This document shows, piece after piece, positions 8,515-17,576 of a stretch of DNA of 42,300 nt. The DNA comes from an uncultured Saprospiraceae bacterium. Its GTDB lineage: Bacteria; Bacteroidota; Bacteroidia; Chitinophagales; Saprospiraceae. Position 1 is the first letter of the stretch, and every line of letters starts with the position of its first letter. Under the pieces are notes generated by a model that was not told the origin of the DNA, did no database searches, and worked only from the letters and a program-made list of their open reading frames with translations. Both the position numbers and the translations under genes were made by a program. The stretch is from NCBI GenBank assembly GCA_905480605.1, contig CAJQRD010000065.1, positions 1-42,300 of the forward strand. The letters run 5' to 3'.

Positions 8515-8534
8515 AAATCTTAAATACATTAGAT

Positions 8535-9488
8535 ATGAGTACACGTAATATTCCAGTCGTTGATTTATCGAAATTTGTCGATGGCAATGCTGAACAACGT
8601 GCAGAGTTCGTTAAAGAAATTGGAAACGCTTTTCGTGATATTGGTTTTGTAAGTGTTGCAAATCATGGCATTCCAAAATCACTGGTGAAAGACTTTTATG
8701 ATTCTTCGAAGACTTTTTTTTCACAGGCAGTTGAAGTTAAAAGATCATATGAGGTTAGAGGATTGGCGGGTCAGCGTGGTTATACGTCTTTTGGAAAAGA
8801 ACATGCTAAACAATCTCAAGTAGCAGACCTGAAGGAGTTTTTTCAAATTGGACAATATGTTGATGCTACAGATCCACTTAAACCAGAATATCCAGACAAT
8901 CCTATTGTTAGTGAGGTAAATGATTTTAGTGACCTTGGTAAGCAATTGTATAAGGCATTTGAGAACTCTGGTAGACACTTATTAAGAGCAATTGCTTTGT
9001 TTCTGAAACTTGATGAAAATTACTTTGACGAACATATTGAAAAAGGCAACAGTATTTTAAGATCAATTCATTATCCCCCGATAACTTCAGAGCCTGATTC
9101 TGCAATTAGGGCAGAACAACATGAGGACATAAATTTGATCACTCTTTTGGTTGGAGCCTCCGCAGGAGGTTTACAGGTTTTAGATGTTGAGGGTGAGTGG
9201 TTAGATGTTACACCAGATGAGCACGAGATTGTGATTAATGTTGGTGATATGCTCCAAAGATTGACAAACAATTATTTGAAATCAACGACTCATCGTGTAG
9301 TAAATCCGCCAAGACATGAATGGCACAGACCAAGATTGAGCATTCCTTTCTTTTTACATCCAAAAAGCAGAATGGATTTAACATGTTTGGAGTCTTGTGT
9401 GACAAGTGAAAGACCAATCAATTATGAGCCTATAACTGCTGGAGAATATCTTGATGAAAGATTACATGAAATAGGACTAAAGAAATAA
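8535..9488 (+). CDS. Isopenicillin-N-synthase-like 2-oxoglutarate/Fe(II) oxygenase
   Basis: The 317 residues show both parts of the family: the N-terminal DIOX_N region (IPVVDLSKFVDG, FRDIGFVSVANHGIP) and the C-terminal jelly roll. The iron ligands are H196 and D198 (EQHEDINLITLL) and H253 (TTHRVVNPP); the 2-oxoglutarate carboxylate would bind R267 and S269 in RPRLS. All key residues are present, so it should be an active soluble dioxygenase. The substrate is unknown; this broad family acts on small molecules and plant-hormone-like compounds, and the bacterial members are mostly uncharacterised. It lies 31 bases before ileS on the same strand and may be cotranscribed with it, though no functional link is evident. 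Confidence 0.85.
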   Translation: MSTRNIPVVDLSKFVDGNAEQRAEFVKEIGNAFRDIGFVSVANHGIPKSLVKDFYDSSKTFFSQAVEVKRSYEVRGLAGQRGYTSFGKEHAKQSQVADLKEFFQIGQYVDATDPLKPEYPDNPIVSEVNDFSDLGKQLYKAFENSGRHLLRAIALFLKLDENYFDEHIEKGNSILRSIHYPPITSEPDSAIRAEQHEDINLITLLVGASAGGLQVLDVEGEWLDVTPDEHEIVINVGDMLQRLTNNYLKSTTHRVVNPPRHEWHRPRLSIPFFLHPKSRMDLTCLESCVTSERPINYEPITAGEYLDERLHEIGLKK

Positions 9489-9519
9489 ATAGCCAAAACA
9501 TAATAATACAAATTTTTTA

Positions 9520-12500
9520 ATGGGAAAGTACAGAGAGTTCGGAGGGTTAGATTTGCCTGCAATTGACAAGGAAATCTTAGCTTTTTGGGAAGAGGAAAAG
9601 ATATTTGAAAAAAGTATCGAAGAGAGATCTACTGATAATACATTCGTTTTTTACGAAGGTCCGCCATCTGCAAACGGTAAGCCAGGTATTCACCACGTTA
9701 TGGCTAGAACTGTAAAGGATTTATTCTGCCGTTTTCACACTATGAAAGGAGAGCGTGTTGAAAGGAAAGGTGGTTGGGATACACATGGTCTTCCAATTGA
9801 ATTGAATGTTGAAAAACGTTTGGGAATTACCAAGGAAGATATTGGCAAAAAAATAACCATTGAACAATACAATCTAGAGTGTAGGACTACGGTTATGCAA
9901 TTTAAAGATCAATGGGATGATATCACACGGAAGATGGGATATTGGGTTGATCTTGATGATCCTTATATAACTTTTGACAACAATTATATTGAATCAGTTT
10001 GGTGGTTATTGAAGCAGCTGTACAGCAAAGATTTAATGTATAAAGGATATACAGTACAACCATATTCGCCAGCAGCTGGTACAGGATTAAGTTCACATGA
10101 GTTGAACCTACCTGGTTGCTATAAAGACGTGAAAGATTTATCTGTAACAGCCCAATTCAAATTGGTTAGAAACGAAAAGTCTGAATTCGCTTTTGAAGGA
10201 CATCCAAATGATGTTTATTTTATAGCATGGACAACTACTCCATGGACTTTGCCTGCCAACTGTGCAGTGGCACTAGGTGCGAAAATTGAGTATGGAATCA
10301 TTCAAACGTTTAATACTTATACCAAGTTGCCAATTACAGTTATTATGGCAACAGATTTACTTCATAAGTACTTCAAGTCTGAAGGTGCTGAAATGGCATT
10401 GGAAGATTATGATGGTACAGGAAAAGTAGTTCCATATAAAATTATAAAAACGGTTAAAGGTGCTGAACTTGAAGGGATTCACTACGAGCAGTTGATGCCA
10501 TATGTGCAACCTGAAAAAGGGGATGCATTTAGGGCAATTCTTGGAGACTTTGTTTCAACTGAAGATGGGACAGGTATAGTACATACCGCTTCTGTATTTG
10601 GGGCAGATGACTACCGTGTATGTCAATTAAATAACGTGCCTTCAATTCTTGTTGAAAGAGACAACAACTGGGTGCCCTTAGTTGATGGACAAGGAAGGTT
10701 TGTAAAAGAAGTTGGTGAGTTTGGAGGTGATTATGTTCGCGCTGAATACTATACTGATAAAGAAAGAAAAGCTGAAGGGTTTGAATCAACGGATCTAAGA
10801 ATTGCAGTTAAATTAAAGAAAGAAAACAGAGCATTTAAGGTTGAAAAATATGACCACAGTTATCCACACTGTTGGCGTACGGACAAACCAATATTATATT
10901 ACCCGCTAGACAGTTGGTTTGTAAGTTCTTCCAAGATGCGAGATCGCATGGCAGAATTGAATAAGACTATTAACTGGAAGCCAGCACATACTGGAACGAA
11001 AAGGTTTCAAGGGTGGTTGGAAAATTTATTGGATTGGAATTTATCTCGTTCAAGATTCTGGGGAATTCCATTGGCTATTTGGAGAACTGAAAATGGAGAA
11101 GAAGAAATCTGTATTGGTTCAATCGCGGAGTTATCAGATGAGATAGACAAGGCCAACAAAGCACTGAGTCTTAATCAAGAAGTGCCTCATGATTTACATA
11201 AACCATATATTGACACTGTTGTTTTAGTCAGTGAGAGTGGTGTGGAAATGAAAAGAGAATCGGACCTAATCGATGTTTGGTTTGATTCAGGATCCATGCC
11301 TTATGCTCAATGGCATTATCCATTTGAAAATAAAGAAAAATTTGAACGTAATTATCCTGCCAACTTCATTGCAGAAGGTGTAGATCAAACGAGAGGTTGG
11401 TTTTATACTTTACATGCGATTGCCACAATGGTATTTGACAGTGTGGCATTTAAAAATGTTGTGTCTAATGGTCTGGTATTGGATAAAAAAGGACAGAAAA
11501 TGTCTAAAACACATGGCAATGCTGTTGATCCTTTTATAACCATAGAAAAGTACGGTGCTGACGCAACACGTTGGTACATGATGTCCAATGCAAATCCTTG
11601 GGATAATTTAAAGTTTGATGTTGATGGCATTGAAGAGGTAAGAAGAAAATTCTTTGGTACCTTATACAATACATATTCTTTCTTTTCATTGTATGCGAAT
11701 ATCGATGAATTTAGTTTTGCTGAAAAAGCAATTCCATTAAGTGAACGAACGGAAATTGACAGATGGGTTATTTCTCTTCTAAATACTTTGATCAAAGATG
11801 TTGAAGCAGACTATGCTGATTACGAACCCACAAAGGCTTCAAGGAAAATACAAGAGTTTGTTGAATCCCATTTGAGTAATTGGTATGTAAGACTGTGTAG
11901 AAGAAGATTCTGGAAAGGGGAATACACGCAAGATAAAATTGCTGCTTATCAAACATTATATACTTGTTTGAAAACAGTTTCTAAATTGATGGCTCCTGTT
12001 GCACCCTTTTTCGCAGATTGGTTGTACAAAAACTTAAATAATGCATCGTCATTAGAAAATCATGTATCAGTGCACTTGTCATTGTTTCCAGAATCTAATG
12101 AAGCAGCTATTGACAAAGCGTTAGAGCAACGAATGGATTATGCACAACGTATTTCTTCATTGGTACTTTCATTGCGTAAGAAAGAAAGTCTTAGAGTTCG
12201 TCAACCTTTACAGAAAATACTATTGCCTATTCTTGATGCCAATTTTGAAAATCAAGTTAAAGCTGTTGAGGATTTGATTTTGCATGAAGTCAATGTCAAG
12301 GAAATGGAATATATTCAAGATGCTTCTGGAGTAATTAAGAAGAAGATCAAGCCAAATTTCAAAACATTGGGTCGTACCTTAGGTAAAAACATGAAAGCGG
12401 CTTCTCAATTGATTGGTGCATTTACGCAAGAAGATATCGCTAAATTGGAATCTACAAATGCTTACAATTTAAATATAGATGGTACAGAATATAATTTGAC

Positions 12501-12858
12501 TAAAGAGGATTTTGAAATATCTGCTGAGGAAATTCCAGGGTGGCAAGTGGCTCAAGATGGTGACATCACAGTAGCTTTAGATATCAACTTAAATGATGAA
12601 CTTAGGGCAGAAGGAATGGCGCGTGAATTGGTTAATCGTATCCAGGGAATAAGAAGAGACAAAGGTTTTGAAGTGACAGATAGAATAAATATCGTTATTG
12701 AAGATGATGAGGGTATAAGGACGGCTGTTTCTGATTTTGGTGAATATATCCGAGCTGAAGTTTTGGCAGATTCTATTCAAGCGAGTGCTGGAGTTTCGGG
12801 AGAGAAGATTGAATTGCCAGGAGATTTGGAACTGGATATTATTGTTGAGAAAGTTTGA
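9520..12858 (+). CDS. ileS: Isoleucyl-tRNA synthetase, type 2, with GXHH signature
   Basis: This enzyme charges tRNA-Ile and edits mischarged valine. The 1112 residues are long for bacteria and fit the IleRS2 class shared with eukaryotes. The Rossmann core begins near residue 43 (FYEGPPSANGKPGIHH). The class I HIGH position reads GIHH (56-59), i.e. GXHH rather than HXGH. GGWDTHGLPIE follows, the editing domain CP1 spans roughly 200-400 with a threonine-rich strip in TTTPWTLPANCA, and the second signature is KMSKT (660-664). The anticodon-binding domain begins near 745 and contains SNWYVRLCRRRFW. The C-terminal extension of about 200 residues is typical of type 2. The terminator at 12881-12916 closes the unit. 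Confidence 0.97.
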   Translation: MGKYREFGGLDLPAIDKEILAFWEEEKIFEKSIEERSTDNTFVFYEGPPSANGKPGIHHVMARTVKDLFCRFHTMKGERVERKGGWDTHGLPIELNVEKRLGITKEDIGKKITIEQYNLECRTTVMQFKDQWDDITRKMGYWVDLDDPYITFDNNYIESVWWLLKQLYSKDLMYKGYTVQPYSPAAGTGLSSHELNLPGCYKDVKDLSVTAQFKLVRNEKSEFAFEGHPNDVYFIAWTTTPWTLPANCAVALGAKIEYGIIQTFNTYTKLPITVIMATDLLHKYFKSEGAEMALEDYDGTGKVVPYKIIKTVKGAELEGIHYEQLMPYVQPEKGDAFRAILGDFVSTEDGTGIVHTASVFGADDYRVCQLNNVPSILVERDNNWVPLVDGQGRFVKEVGEFGGDYVRAEYYTDKERKAEGFESTDLRIAVKLKKENRAFKVEKYDHSYPHCWRTDKPILYYPLDSWFVSSSKMRDRMAELNKTINWKPAHTGTKRFQGWLENLLDWNLSRSRFWGIPLAIWRTENGEEEICIGSIAELSDEIDKANKALSLNQEVPHDLHKPYIDTVVLVSESGVEMKRESDLIDVWFDSGSMPYAQWHYPFENKEKFERNYPANFIAEGVDQTRGWFYTLHAIATMVFDSVAFKNVVSNGLVLDKKGQKMSKTHGNAVDPFITIEKYGADATRWYMMSNANPWDNLKFDVDGIEEVRRKFFGTLYNTYSFFSLYANIDEFSFAEKAIPLSERTEIDRWVISLLNTLIKDVEADYADYEPTKASRKIQEFVESHLSNWYVRLCRRRFWKGEYTQDKIAAYQTLYTCLKTVSKLMAPVAPFFADWLYKNLNNASSLENHVSVHLSLFPESNEAAIDKALEQRMDYAQRISSLVLSLRKKESLRVRQPLQKILLPILDANFENQVKAVEDLILHEVNVKEMEYIQDASGVIKKKIKPNFKTLGRTLGKNMKAASQLIGAFTQEDIAKLESTNAYNLNIDGTEYNLTKEDFEISAEEIPGWQVAQDGDITVALDINLNDELRAEGMARELVNRIQGIRRDKGFEVTDRINIVIEDDEGIRTAVSDFGEYIRAEVLADSIQASAGVSGEKIELPGDLELDIIVEKV

Positions 12859-12880
12859 TACAATAATTGCTAATAAAATA

Positions 12881-12916
12881 AAAGACCCAGCAAATTCATT
12901 TTGTTGGGTCTTTTTT
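12881..12916. terminator. Bidirectional terminator after ileS
   Basis: GACCCA (12884-12889) pairs with TGGGTC (12905-12910), with additional CAAA/TTTG pairing inside, followed by a run of T on the plus strand and preceded by A-rich sequence that would serve as the tail on the minus strand. It ends ileS and also lies just past the stop of the decayed gene on the other strand. Confidence 0.85.
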
Positions 12917-12939
12917 ATTCCTAAAGAGTAATATAACTC

Positions 12940-13698
12940 CTATAACCTCAATACTTTATAAGTAGTCGATGCAACATTTATAAAGTAAATACCACTTTTC
13001 CAATTTGTCATATTAATTTTATTCGATAGAGGCAATTGTAATTGTTGAATAACTTGTACCATTGCATTGTAAATGATAACATCACTTTTGCCAGAATTCG
13101 TTTACGCAATATTTGAAACATCAGATGTTCTATTTGGGAATATTCTTATTGTCGAAATAACTTCACGATTAGCAATACTAGTTGTACCATTTTTTTTAGA
13201 ATTCGGTTCTGCACTTAACATGAATTGAAAATCTCCTGTGCCATTTGGAAATCTTCCATAAGTAATATCTGTATGTTGTTCAGTATAGAATATCACATCT
13301 GTCAATTCATTATATTGCCTTAGGATTTGATAAGACAAGACTTCTCTTTAAAATGATGGGTCCTTTGCAATAATACTCAATTTAATATCTTTACAACCTT
13401 GAAAATTTTGATGCTTGTATGTGCCTAATTCAGTGTGGAAAGGATTTTTGTTTTGATCAGCCCGATAAGCACTGTTGCCTTTGTACCTGACACCGATACT
13501 GTCAAAGGTTTAACCATTTATTGTTTCGGATTTGGCTAAAATATAATTTTCGTCATCCGCTTTTCCAGTATCCAATAGTGCATCTCAATTGCTTTGCTCA
13601 AATTCTATGTTTATGCTTTGAATTGTATTCAGGTCATAAAACTCCTAAGCTGATAGATTGATTGTGATTAAATGTAGAAGAAATAATTTAAAATTCAA
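12940..13698 (-). pseudogene. Decayed CotH-kinase/lamin-tail protein with T9SS sorting domain
   Basis: One minus-strand frame reads through the whole region with five stops: TAG 13645-13647, TGA 13585-13587, TAA 13510-13512, TAA 13348-13350 and TAA 13102-13104. In order it shows a signal-peptide-like start (FKLFLLHLITINLSA, likely TTG 13696-13698 or a lost ATG), a CotH kinase N-part (QSINIEFEQSN, VRYKGNSAYRADQNKNPF, FQGCKDIKLS, REVLSYQILRQY), a lamin-tail stretch (DITYGRFPNGTGDFQF), and a type A T9SS sorting domain (FPNRTSD, VIIYNAMVQVIQQ, KSGIYFINVASTTYKVLRL, TAG 12940-12942). Most of the CotH kinase domain is missing between the REVLSYQILRQY block and the lamin tail, so an internal deletion happened as well. 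The intact ancestor would have been a secreted or surface protein of the type IX pathway. Confidence 0.85.
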
Positions 13699-13900
13699 GG
13701 ATTGGTTTTTTGAATTAGACTTGCAATTCTAGTTAATACTTCTAGATTATGTTGTTTATTACAAGGGGATTTGAAATATGTAGAGTAATAATTGTTATAG
13801 GCCTAGTGAGGTTAATCAAATAGATGATATGGCTTTCTTTGTGTCAGGAGATTGTATTTGATAGATGAAGGATGGTGAAGACATCTTGTTTTTAAAGGCA

Positions 13901-13943
13901 TAAAAAAACCTGAAAAAGCAGTACACTTTTTCAGGTTATATTT
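13901..13943. terminator. Bidirectional terminator after the CBS-domain gene
   Basis: A perfect 12-bp stem, AACCTGAAAAAG (13907-13918) with CTTTTTCAGGTT (13926-13937), has a 7-base loop, an A-run to the left and a T-run to the right. On the minus strand it lies directly after the stop of the CBS gene at 13946. The 200 bases between it and the decayed gene show no coding signal. Confidence 0.9.
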
Positions 13944-13945
13944 TT

Positions 13946-14377
13946 TTAACTTTCTTCAAAAACTTCGGGATATAAAGTTTTGCTTGGTTGATACTCTCTG
14001 GTCATTACATGTTTAATAACATCAAAGGCTGTAACTATGCCTTTTAAGTCATTATCAAGATTTACAACTGGGAGAGTTTTAAACCTTTTGTCCATAAATA
14101 ACTCAGCGGCTGTGCCCACTTTGTCTTTAGGAGCAATTTTAATAATACTTGTGGTCATTATATCCTTGACCAAACCTTTGTCAGATTTGAATCCTGAATT
14201 GGAGTTTTTCCACAAATCATACGATGTAATTAATCCAACAAGTTTTCCATTTTTAACTACTGGAATTTGTTGCTTAACTTTTTCCATCATGAGTTTAGAA
14301 ACTTCTGCTATGGTTGAATCTGGTGAAACAACCACAGGGTTTTTTGTCATGATACGTCTTACTTCTTCATTTAGCAT
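13946..14377 (-). CDS. CBS-domain pair protein
   Basis: Starting at the ATG 14375-14377 gives 143 residues made of two CBS motifs: MTKNPVVVSPDSTIAEVSKL...IPVVKNGKLVGLITSYDLW and IMTTSIIKIAPKDKVGTAAEL...LPVVNLDNDLKGIVTAFDVI. Such stand-alone pairs bind adenine nucleotides or similar ligands and act as cytoplasmic sensors; the partner is unknown. The frame stays open upstream to a TTG near 14437, but those 20 residues are unlike CBS proteins and include no ATG, so I use the inner start. The C-terminal tail (REYQPSKTLYPEVFEES) is short and polar. A candidate -7 box (TATATTTG, 14456-14463 on the minus strand) overlaps a small ATTTGC/GCAAAT inverted repeat at 14442-14460. Confidence 0.85.
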   Translation of the reverse strand: MLNEEVRRIMTKNPVVVSPDSTIAEVSKLMMEKVKQQIPVVKNGKLVGLITSYDLWKNSNSGFKSDKGLVKDIMTTSIIKIAPKDKVGTAAELFMDKRFKTLPVVNLDNDLKGIVTAFDVIKHVMTREYQPSKTLYPEVFEES

Positions 14378-14530
14378 AGTATATGTTTTTGGTTTGCCCT
14401 GTTCTGTCAATATAGCTATTTGTAAAATTATATGCAAGTAAATTTGCGTTTAAAGCAAATATAGTATCGTAAATCGCAGTTATGGAAGGATTTTGGAGTA
14501 AAGTATAGATGTGTGGTTAATGATTTTTAG

Positions 14531-14884
14531 TTATAAAGCGATCTTTAAGCCTATCCAAATACTTAATATGCAGATCAATAGACTAGCACCTACATAGAGT
14601 AATGCAAGTGAAAATTGATTGTTTTCTATCAGGTTGAATGTTTCAGCTGAAAAGGTAGAAAAAGTACTGAACCCTCCACAAAATCCAGTCATCAGTAACA
14701 ATTGCATTTTTGAATCAAGGCTTTTTTGCATTGTAAGTCCGAGCAAATAACCGAGTATAACACAACTAATTATATTGGCAATTAAAGTTGCATATGGGAA
14801 ATATTGATCGCTGATGACTTTTGATATCCCATATCTGCTCATTGCACCAAAACCACCTCCCAAAAAAACATAAATGAATTGCAT
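14531..14884 (-). CDS. crcB: Fluoride ion channel CrcB/Fluc
   Basis: The 117 residues form four hydrophobic helices and include the family blocks GGGFGAMSRYGISKV near the start and GFCGGFSTFSTFSAE in the third helix, whose Phe residues line the fluoride path. CrcB dimers let fluoride leave the cell. The length is normal. It is a single gene, not the two-gene heterodimer form. It lies 48 bases downstream of the WecA-like transferase on the same strand. I see no fluoride riboswitch in that short gap. Confidence 0.93.
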   Translation of the reverse strand: MQFIYVFLGGGFGAMSRYGISKVISDQYFPYATLIANIISCVILGYLLGLTMQKSLDSKMQLLLMTGFCGGFSTFSTFSAETFNLIENNQFSLALLYVGASLLICILSIWIGLKIAL

Positions 14885-14932
14885 AATCTTAAATAGTTAT
14901 TTAGTTATTGATTGAATAAGAGAGGATATTGA

Positions 14933-16021
14933 TTACTTTTGAATTTCTTTGTAAATAATATCATAAGATTTTGATTTTTTTAGCAACAAGGCAATATAGA
15001 TTAAAAATGCTAAAACCAACTGCAATATAATCAGAATAATATTACCTAAAAATTGAAGATTGTAAGCCAAAAGAATGAAAAATATATTTGTAATAACCAG
15101 AGCTAATGTGGCTTGCATATGTGTAAATCCTTTGCCCAATAGAATGTGATGAATATGCGATGTGTCCTTGTCGAAAGGAGATTTGAATTTGATTAGCCTT
15201 CTTAGAATAACTCTAATGCCATCAAGAAAAGGGATGATTAAAATGGCTAATAAAAAGGATGGACTGTTGACGATACCAATTGATAAATCTCCGCCTTGAA
15301 TATTTAAGAAATTGATTGCCAATATAGCAATTATAGTTCCTATTGTTTGCGAACCGGTATCACCCATAAAAATTCTAGCAGGTGTTATATTGTAATATAG
15401 AAATGCAAATGTTGACCCTGCTAACGCCATGGAAATATACGATAGGCTATTTGCATTTATAAATAGGAAATACGACCCAAAGGTCATCGCCATCAATACA
15501 GTAATGGCAGCACAAAGCCCATTTATACCGTCGATAAAATTTATAGCATTGATCAAAAATACAATAAGTACCATACTAAGCAATTGGGAGGTGAGTTTAC
15601 TTTCAGTATATATGCCGAAAACACTTTTAAAATCTACGATATAGAGGTCGGCGAGAAATACTAAAATTGCTGCGGCACAAAATTGTATTAAGAACTTAAA
15701 CATGGGATCTAGTGGTTCGAAATCATCCTTAATGCCTAGGATTAATATTACAAATAGTGCACTTAAGTAATATTGGAGATAAGGCAGAGATTCAAAAGGA
15801 ATCCAAAAACAAATCGAAATTATAATGCTTAGGAATATTTTCAATCCTCCAAGTGCAGGCATTTTGATTGAGGCAACTTTATGGATCGATAACCATGAAT
15901 CACCTTCATCGTGTTTTATGATTCTCATAACAAAAGGGATAACAACAAATGTAAATACAAATGAAGTCCCAAATAAGAAAAATGCTCTTAGTAAATCTGA
16001 TGCTGAGATGATACCATCCAT
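14933..16021 (-). CDS. Undecaprenyl-phosphate sugar-1-phosphate transferase (WecA/MraY family)
   Basis: The 362-residue polytopic membrane protein has about ten hydrophobic helices and the family motifs: GIKDDFEPLD (DD at 99-100), INAINFIDGINGL (158-169), IFMGDTGSQTIG (D221) and the histidine-rich HIHHILLGKG near residue 290. It should transfer a sugar-1-phosphate, most likely GlcNAc-1-P, onto undecaprenyl phosphate to begin a surface polysaccharide. The sequence blocks fit WecA/TagO better than MraY, whose gene normally sits in the mur cluster. Its lipid carrier is the product of the UppS pathway encoded nearby. Confidence 0.9.
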   Translation of the reverse strand: MDGIISASDLLRAFFLFGTSFVFTFVVIPFVMRIIKHDEGDSWLSIHKVASIKMPALGGLKIFLSIIISICFWIPFESLPYLQYYLSALFVILILGIKDDFEPLDPMFKFLIQFCAAAILVFLADLYIVDFKSVFGIYTESKLTSQLLSMVLIVFLINAINFIDGINGLCAAITVLMAMTFGSYFLFINANSLSYISMALAGSTFAFLYYNITPARIFMGDTGSQTIGTIIAILAINFLNIQGGDLSIGIVNSPSFLLAILIIPFLDGIRVILRRLIKFKSPFDKDTSHIHHILLGKGFTHMQATLALVITNIFFILLAYNLQFLGNIILIILQLVLAFLIYIALLLKKSKSYDIIYKEIQK

Positions 16022-16042
16022 TTAATCACTTCAATATGAAAA

Positions 16043-16083
16043 AAATATTAAGACGTTCTAAAGTTATGAAAATTAGAACGCCT
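16043..16083 (-). terminator. Terminator of the 167-aa lipoprotein gene
   Basis: On the minus strand CGTTCTAA (16073-16080) pairs with TTAGAACG (16054-16061), extended by an imperfect GC pair, and is followed by a T-rich tail around 16050-16043. It begins a few bases after the lipoprotein stop at 16089. Confidence 0.75.
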
Positions 16084-16088
16084 TTTTC

Positions 16089-16592
16089 TTATTTCTCCTC
16101 AAATGCTTTCTCTAGATCGTCAGCAAATTTTTCAAATTCCTTTGCTACATTGTCAATAAGTTTTGGCAAGTTGTCATTCATTATTTTTTCAAGCGAGTTA
16201 AAAAAAGCAGTTCCTGATTGCTCTAGCACTTCTTTTACTTCTGATTCGACATATTTTTCAAATTCAGTTTCAGAAGCGGATAACGTAATCGAGATTTCAT
16301 TGCCTTCTTTCGCAACGTAGTACTTTACAGATGATTTCCAGAAATTCTGTTTTTCTTTAAGTGATAACTCTGGTTTGTATTTTTTATAACAAGTTTCTAC
16401 TATATTTTTAAATCTAGCTTCGTAATCACTTTTTTCTTTTTCAGAAATGTCTTCTCCTTTCTTTTCCATTTCTTTTATAAATGTATCGTAGCTATCTATA
16501 AATTGGTCTTTAGTAAAGCAGAAGTCCTGTTGACAAGAAGTAAAAAACAAAGCACTCAGAATGAAAGAAAAAAATAAGTTAGTCGATTTCAT
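16089..16592 (-). CDS. Putative lipoprotein, function unknown
   Basis: The 167 residues start with a lipoprotein signal (FFSFILSALFFTSC, Cys at 20). The mature part is highly charged and largely helical, with repeated Glu/Lys-rich segments such as EMEKKGEDISEKEKSDYE and a C-terminal helix VAKEFEKFADDLEKAFEEK that could form a coiled coil. There are two further cysteines, CFTKD at 25 and ETCYKK. I do not recognise the family with certainty. It has its own terminator and lies upstream of and divergent from uppS. The residue after the lipid cysteine is Gln and not acidic, so surface export is not indicated. Confidence 0.75.
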   Translation of the reverse strand: MKSTNLFFSFILSALFFTSCQQDFCFTKDQFIDSYDTFIKEMEKKGEDISEKEKSDYEARFKNIVETCYKKYKPELSLKEKQNFWKSSVKYYVAKEGNEISITLSASETEFEKYVESEVKEVLEQSGTAFFNSLEKIMNDNLPKLIDNVAKEFEKFADDLEKAFEEK

Positions 16593-16726
16593 GATATTTT
16601 TTTAGTTAATTGTATTTGATTTCGTTGAAAAAGCCGCTTTTGTAACATATTAAAATTGCTTTTTATAAATTTAACTTTTTTTAGTGCTTTATGGGCTGTA
16701 TTTAGATTAACGGTTAATTATTACTA

Positions 16727-17467
16727 ATGTCAGAATTGAAAGATCAGATAGATTTACAAAAACTACCACGTCATATTGCCGTAATTATGGATGGAAACGG
16801 CAGATGGGCAAAAGCTCATGGCAAGCCACGGGTGTTTGGACACAAGAATGGTGTAAAATCTGTAAGAGAGATTACTGAGGCAGCTGCTGAGCTGGGTGTT
16901 GAGTACTTAACATTATATGCTTTTTCAACAGAAAACTGGAGCAGACCTAAATTAGAAGTCAATGCTCTTATGCATTTATTAATTCAAACTGTAAGAAATG
17001 AGCTTAAGACTTTAAACGATAATTCTATTCGTTTGAATGCTATTGGGGATTTGACAAAATTGCCTGAAAAAACATATAAAGTGTTGATGGAAGGTATTGA
17101 AAATACAAAAACCAATAACAGAATGACCCTTAATCTAGCCTTGAATTACAGTTCTAGATGGGAAATCCTCAATGCTGTCAAAAAAATGGCTAGCGACATA
17201 AAGCAAGATGTCCTGGATCCCAAAGCAATAGATGAGAGTTGTTTTGAATCTTACTTGACCACGAAGGGCATTCCAGATCCAGAATTATTAATAAGAACTT
17301 CTGGTGAGCAAAGAATCAGTAATTATTTACTTTGGCAAATCGCATATTCTGAATTATACTTCACCAATGTTTATTGGCCAGATTTTCGAAAAGATAACTT
17401 CTATAAGGCAATTTTGGATTATCAATCAAGGGAAAGGCGATTTGGTAAAACATCTGAACAGCTATAG
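16727..17467 (+). CDS. uppS: Isoprenyl transferase (undecaprenyl diphosphate synthase)
   Basis: It joins isopentenyl diphosphate units in cis to make undecaprenyl diphosphate, the lipid carrier for peptidoglycan and surface sugars. The 246 residues hold the five family blocks: HIAVIMDGNGRWAK with catalytic D22, GHKNGVKSVREI, TLYAFSTENWSRP, NLALNYSSRWEI and PELLIRTSGEQRISNYLLWQ followed by FTNVYWPDF. The length is normal. The next gene is bamA, the classic order, but 234 bases separate them and bamA has its own promoter. Confidence 0.96.
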   Translation: MSELKDQIDLQKLPRHIAVIMDGNGRWAKAHGKPRVFGHKNGVKSVREITEAAAELGVEYLTLYAFSTENWSRPKLEVNALMHLLIQTVRNELKTLNDNSIRLNAIGDLTKLPEKTYKVLMEGIENTKTNNRMTLNLALNYSSRWEILNAVKKMASDIKQDVLDPKAIDESCFESYLTTKGIPDPELLIRTSGEQRISNYLLWQIAYSELYFTNVYWPDFRKDNFYKAILDYQSRERRFGKTSEQL

Positions 17468-17576
17468 AAAATCCTCTTATTTATATTGTTAAACTCGTTT
17501 CATTTGTTAGATGAGGCCAAAACGGTGTTAAAAACGCATTTTTCTTTAGTAATTACTTTAAAGAATCGTTAAAGCA

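Noticed and set aside
11403-11795. 130-codon minus-strand frame inside ileS
   Set aside because: Antisense shadow of a strongly conserved coding region, with no start signal or family resemblance.
13102-13338. Separate 78-codon minus-strand gene
   Set aside because: It is the stretch between two stops of the decayed CotH/LTD/T9SS gene, not an independent gene.
12940-13698. Stop codon reassignment as an explanation for the in-frame stops
   Set aside because: All three stop codons occur there, while the intact genes in the window end normally with the same codons.
14378-14437. N-terminal extension of the CBS protein from a TTG
   Set aside because: An ATG directly before the first CBS motif is available and the extra residues do not belong to the family.
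14885-14932. Fluoride riboswitch before crcB
   Set aside because: The gap is only 48 bases and shows no matching fold.
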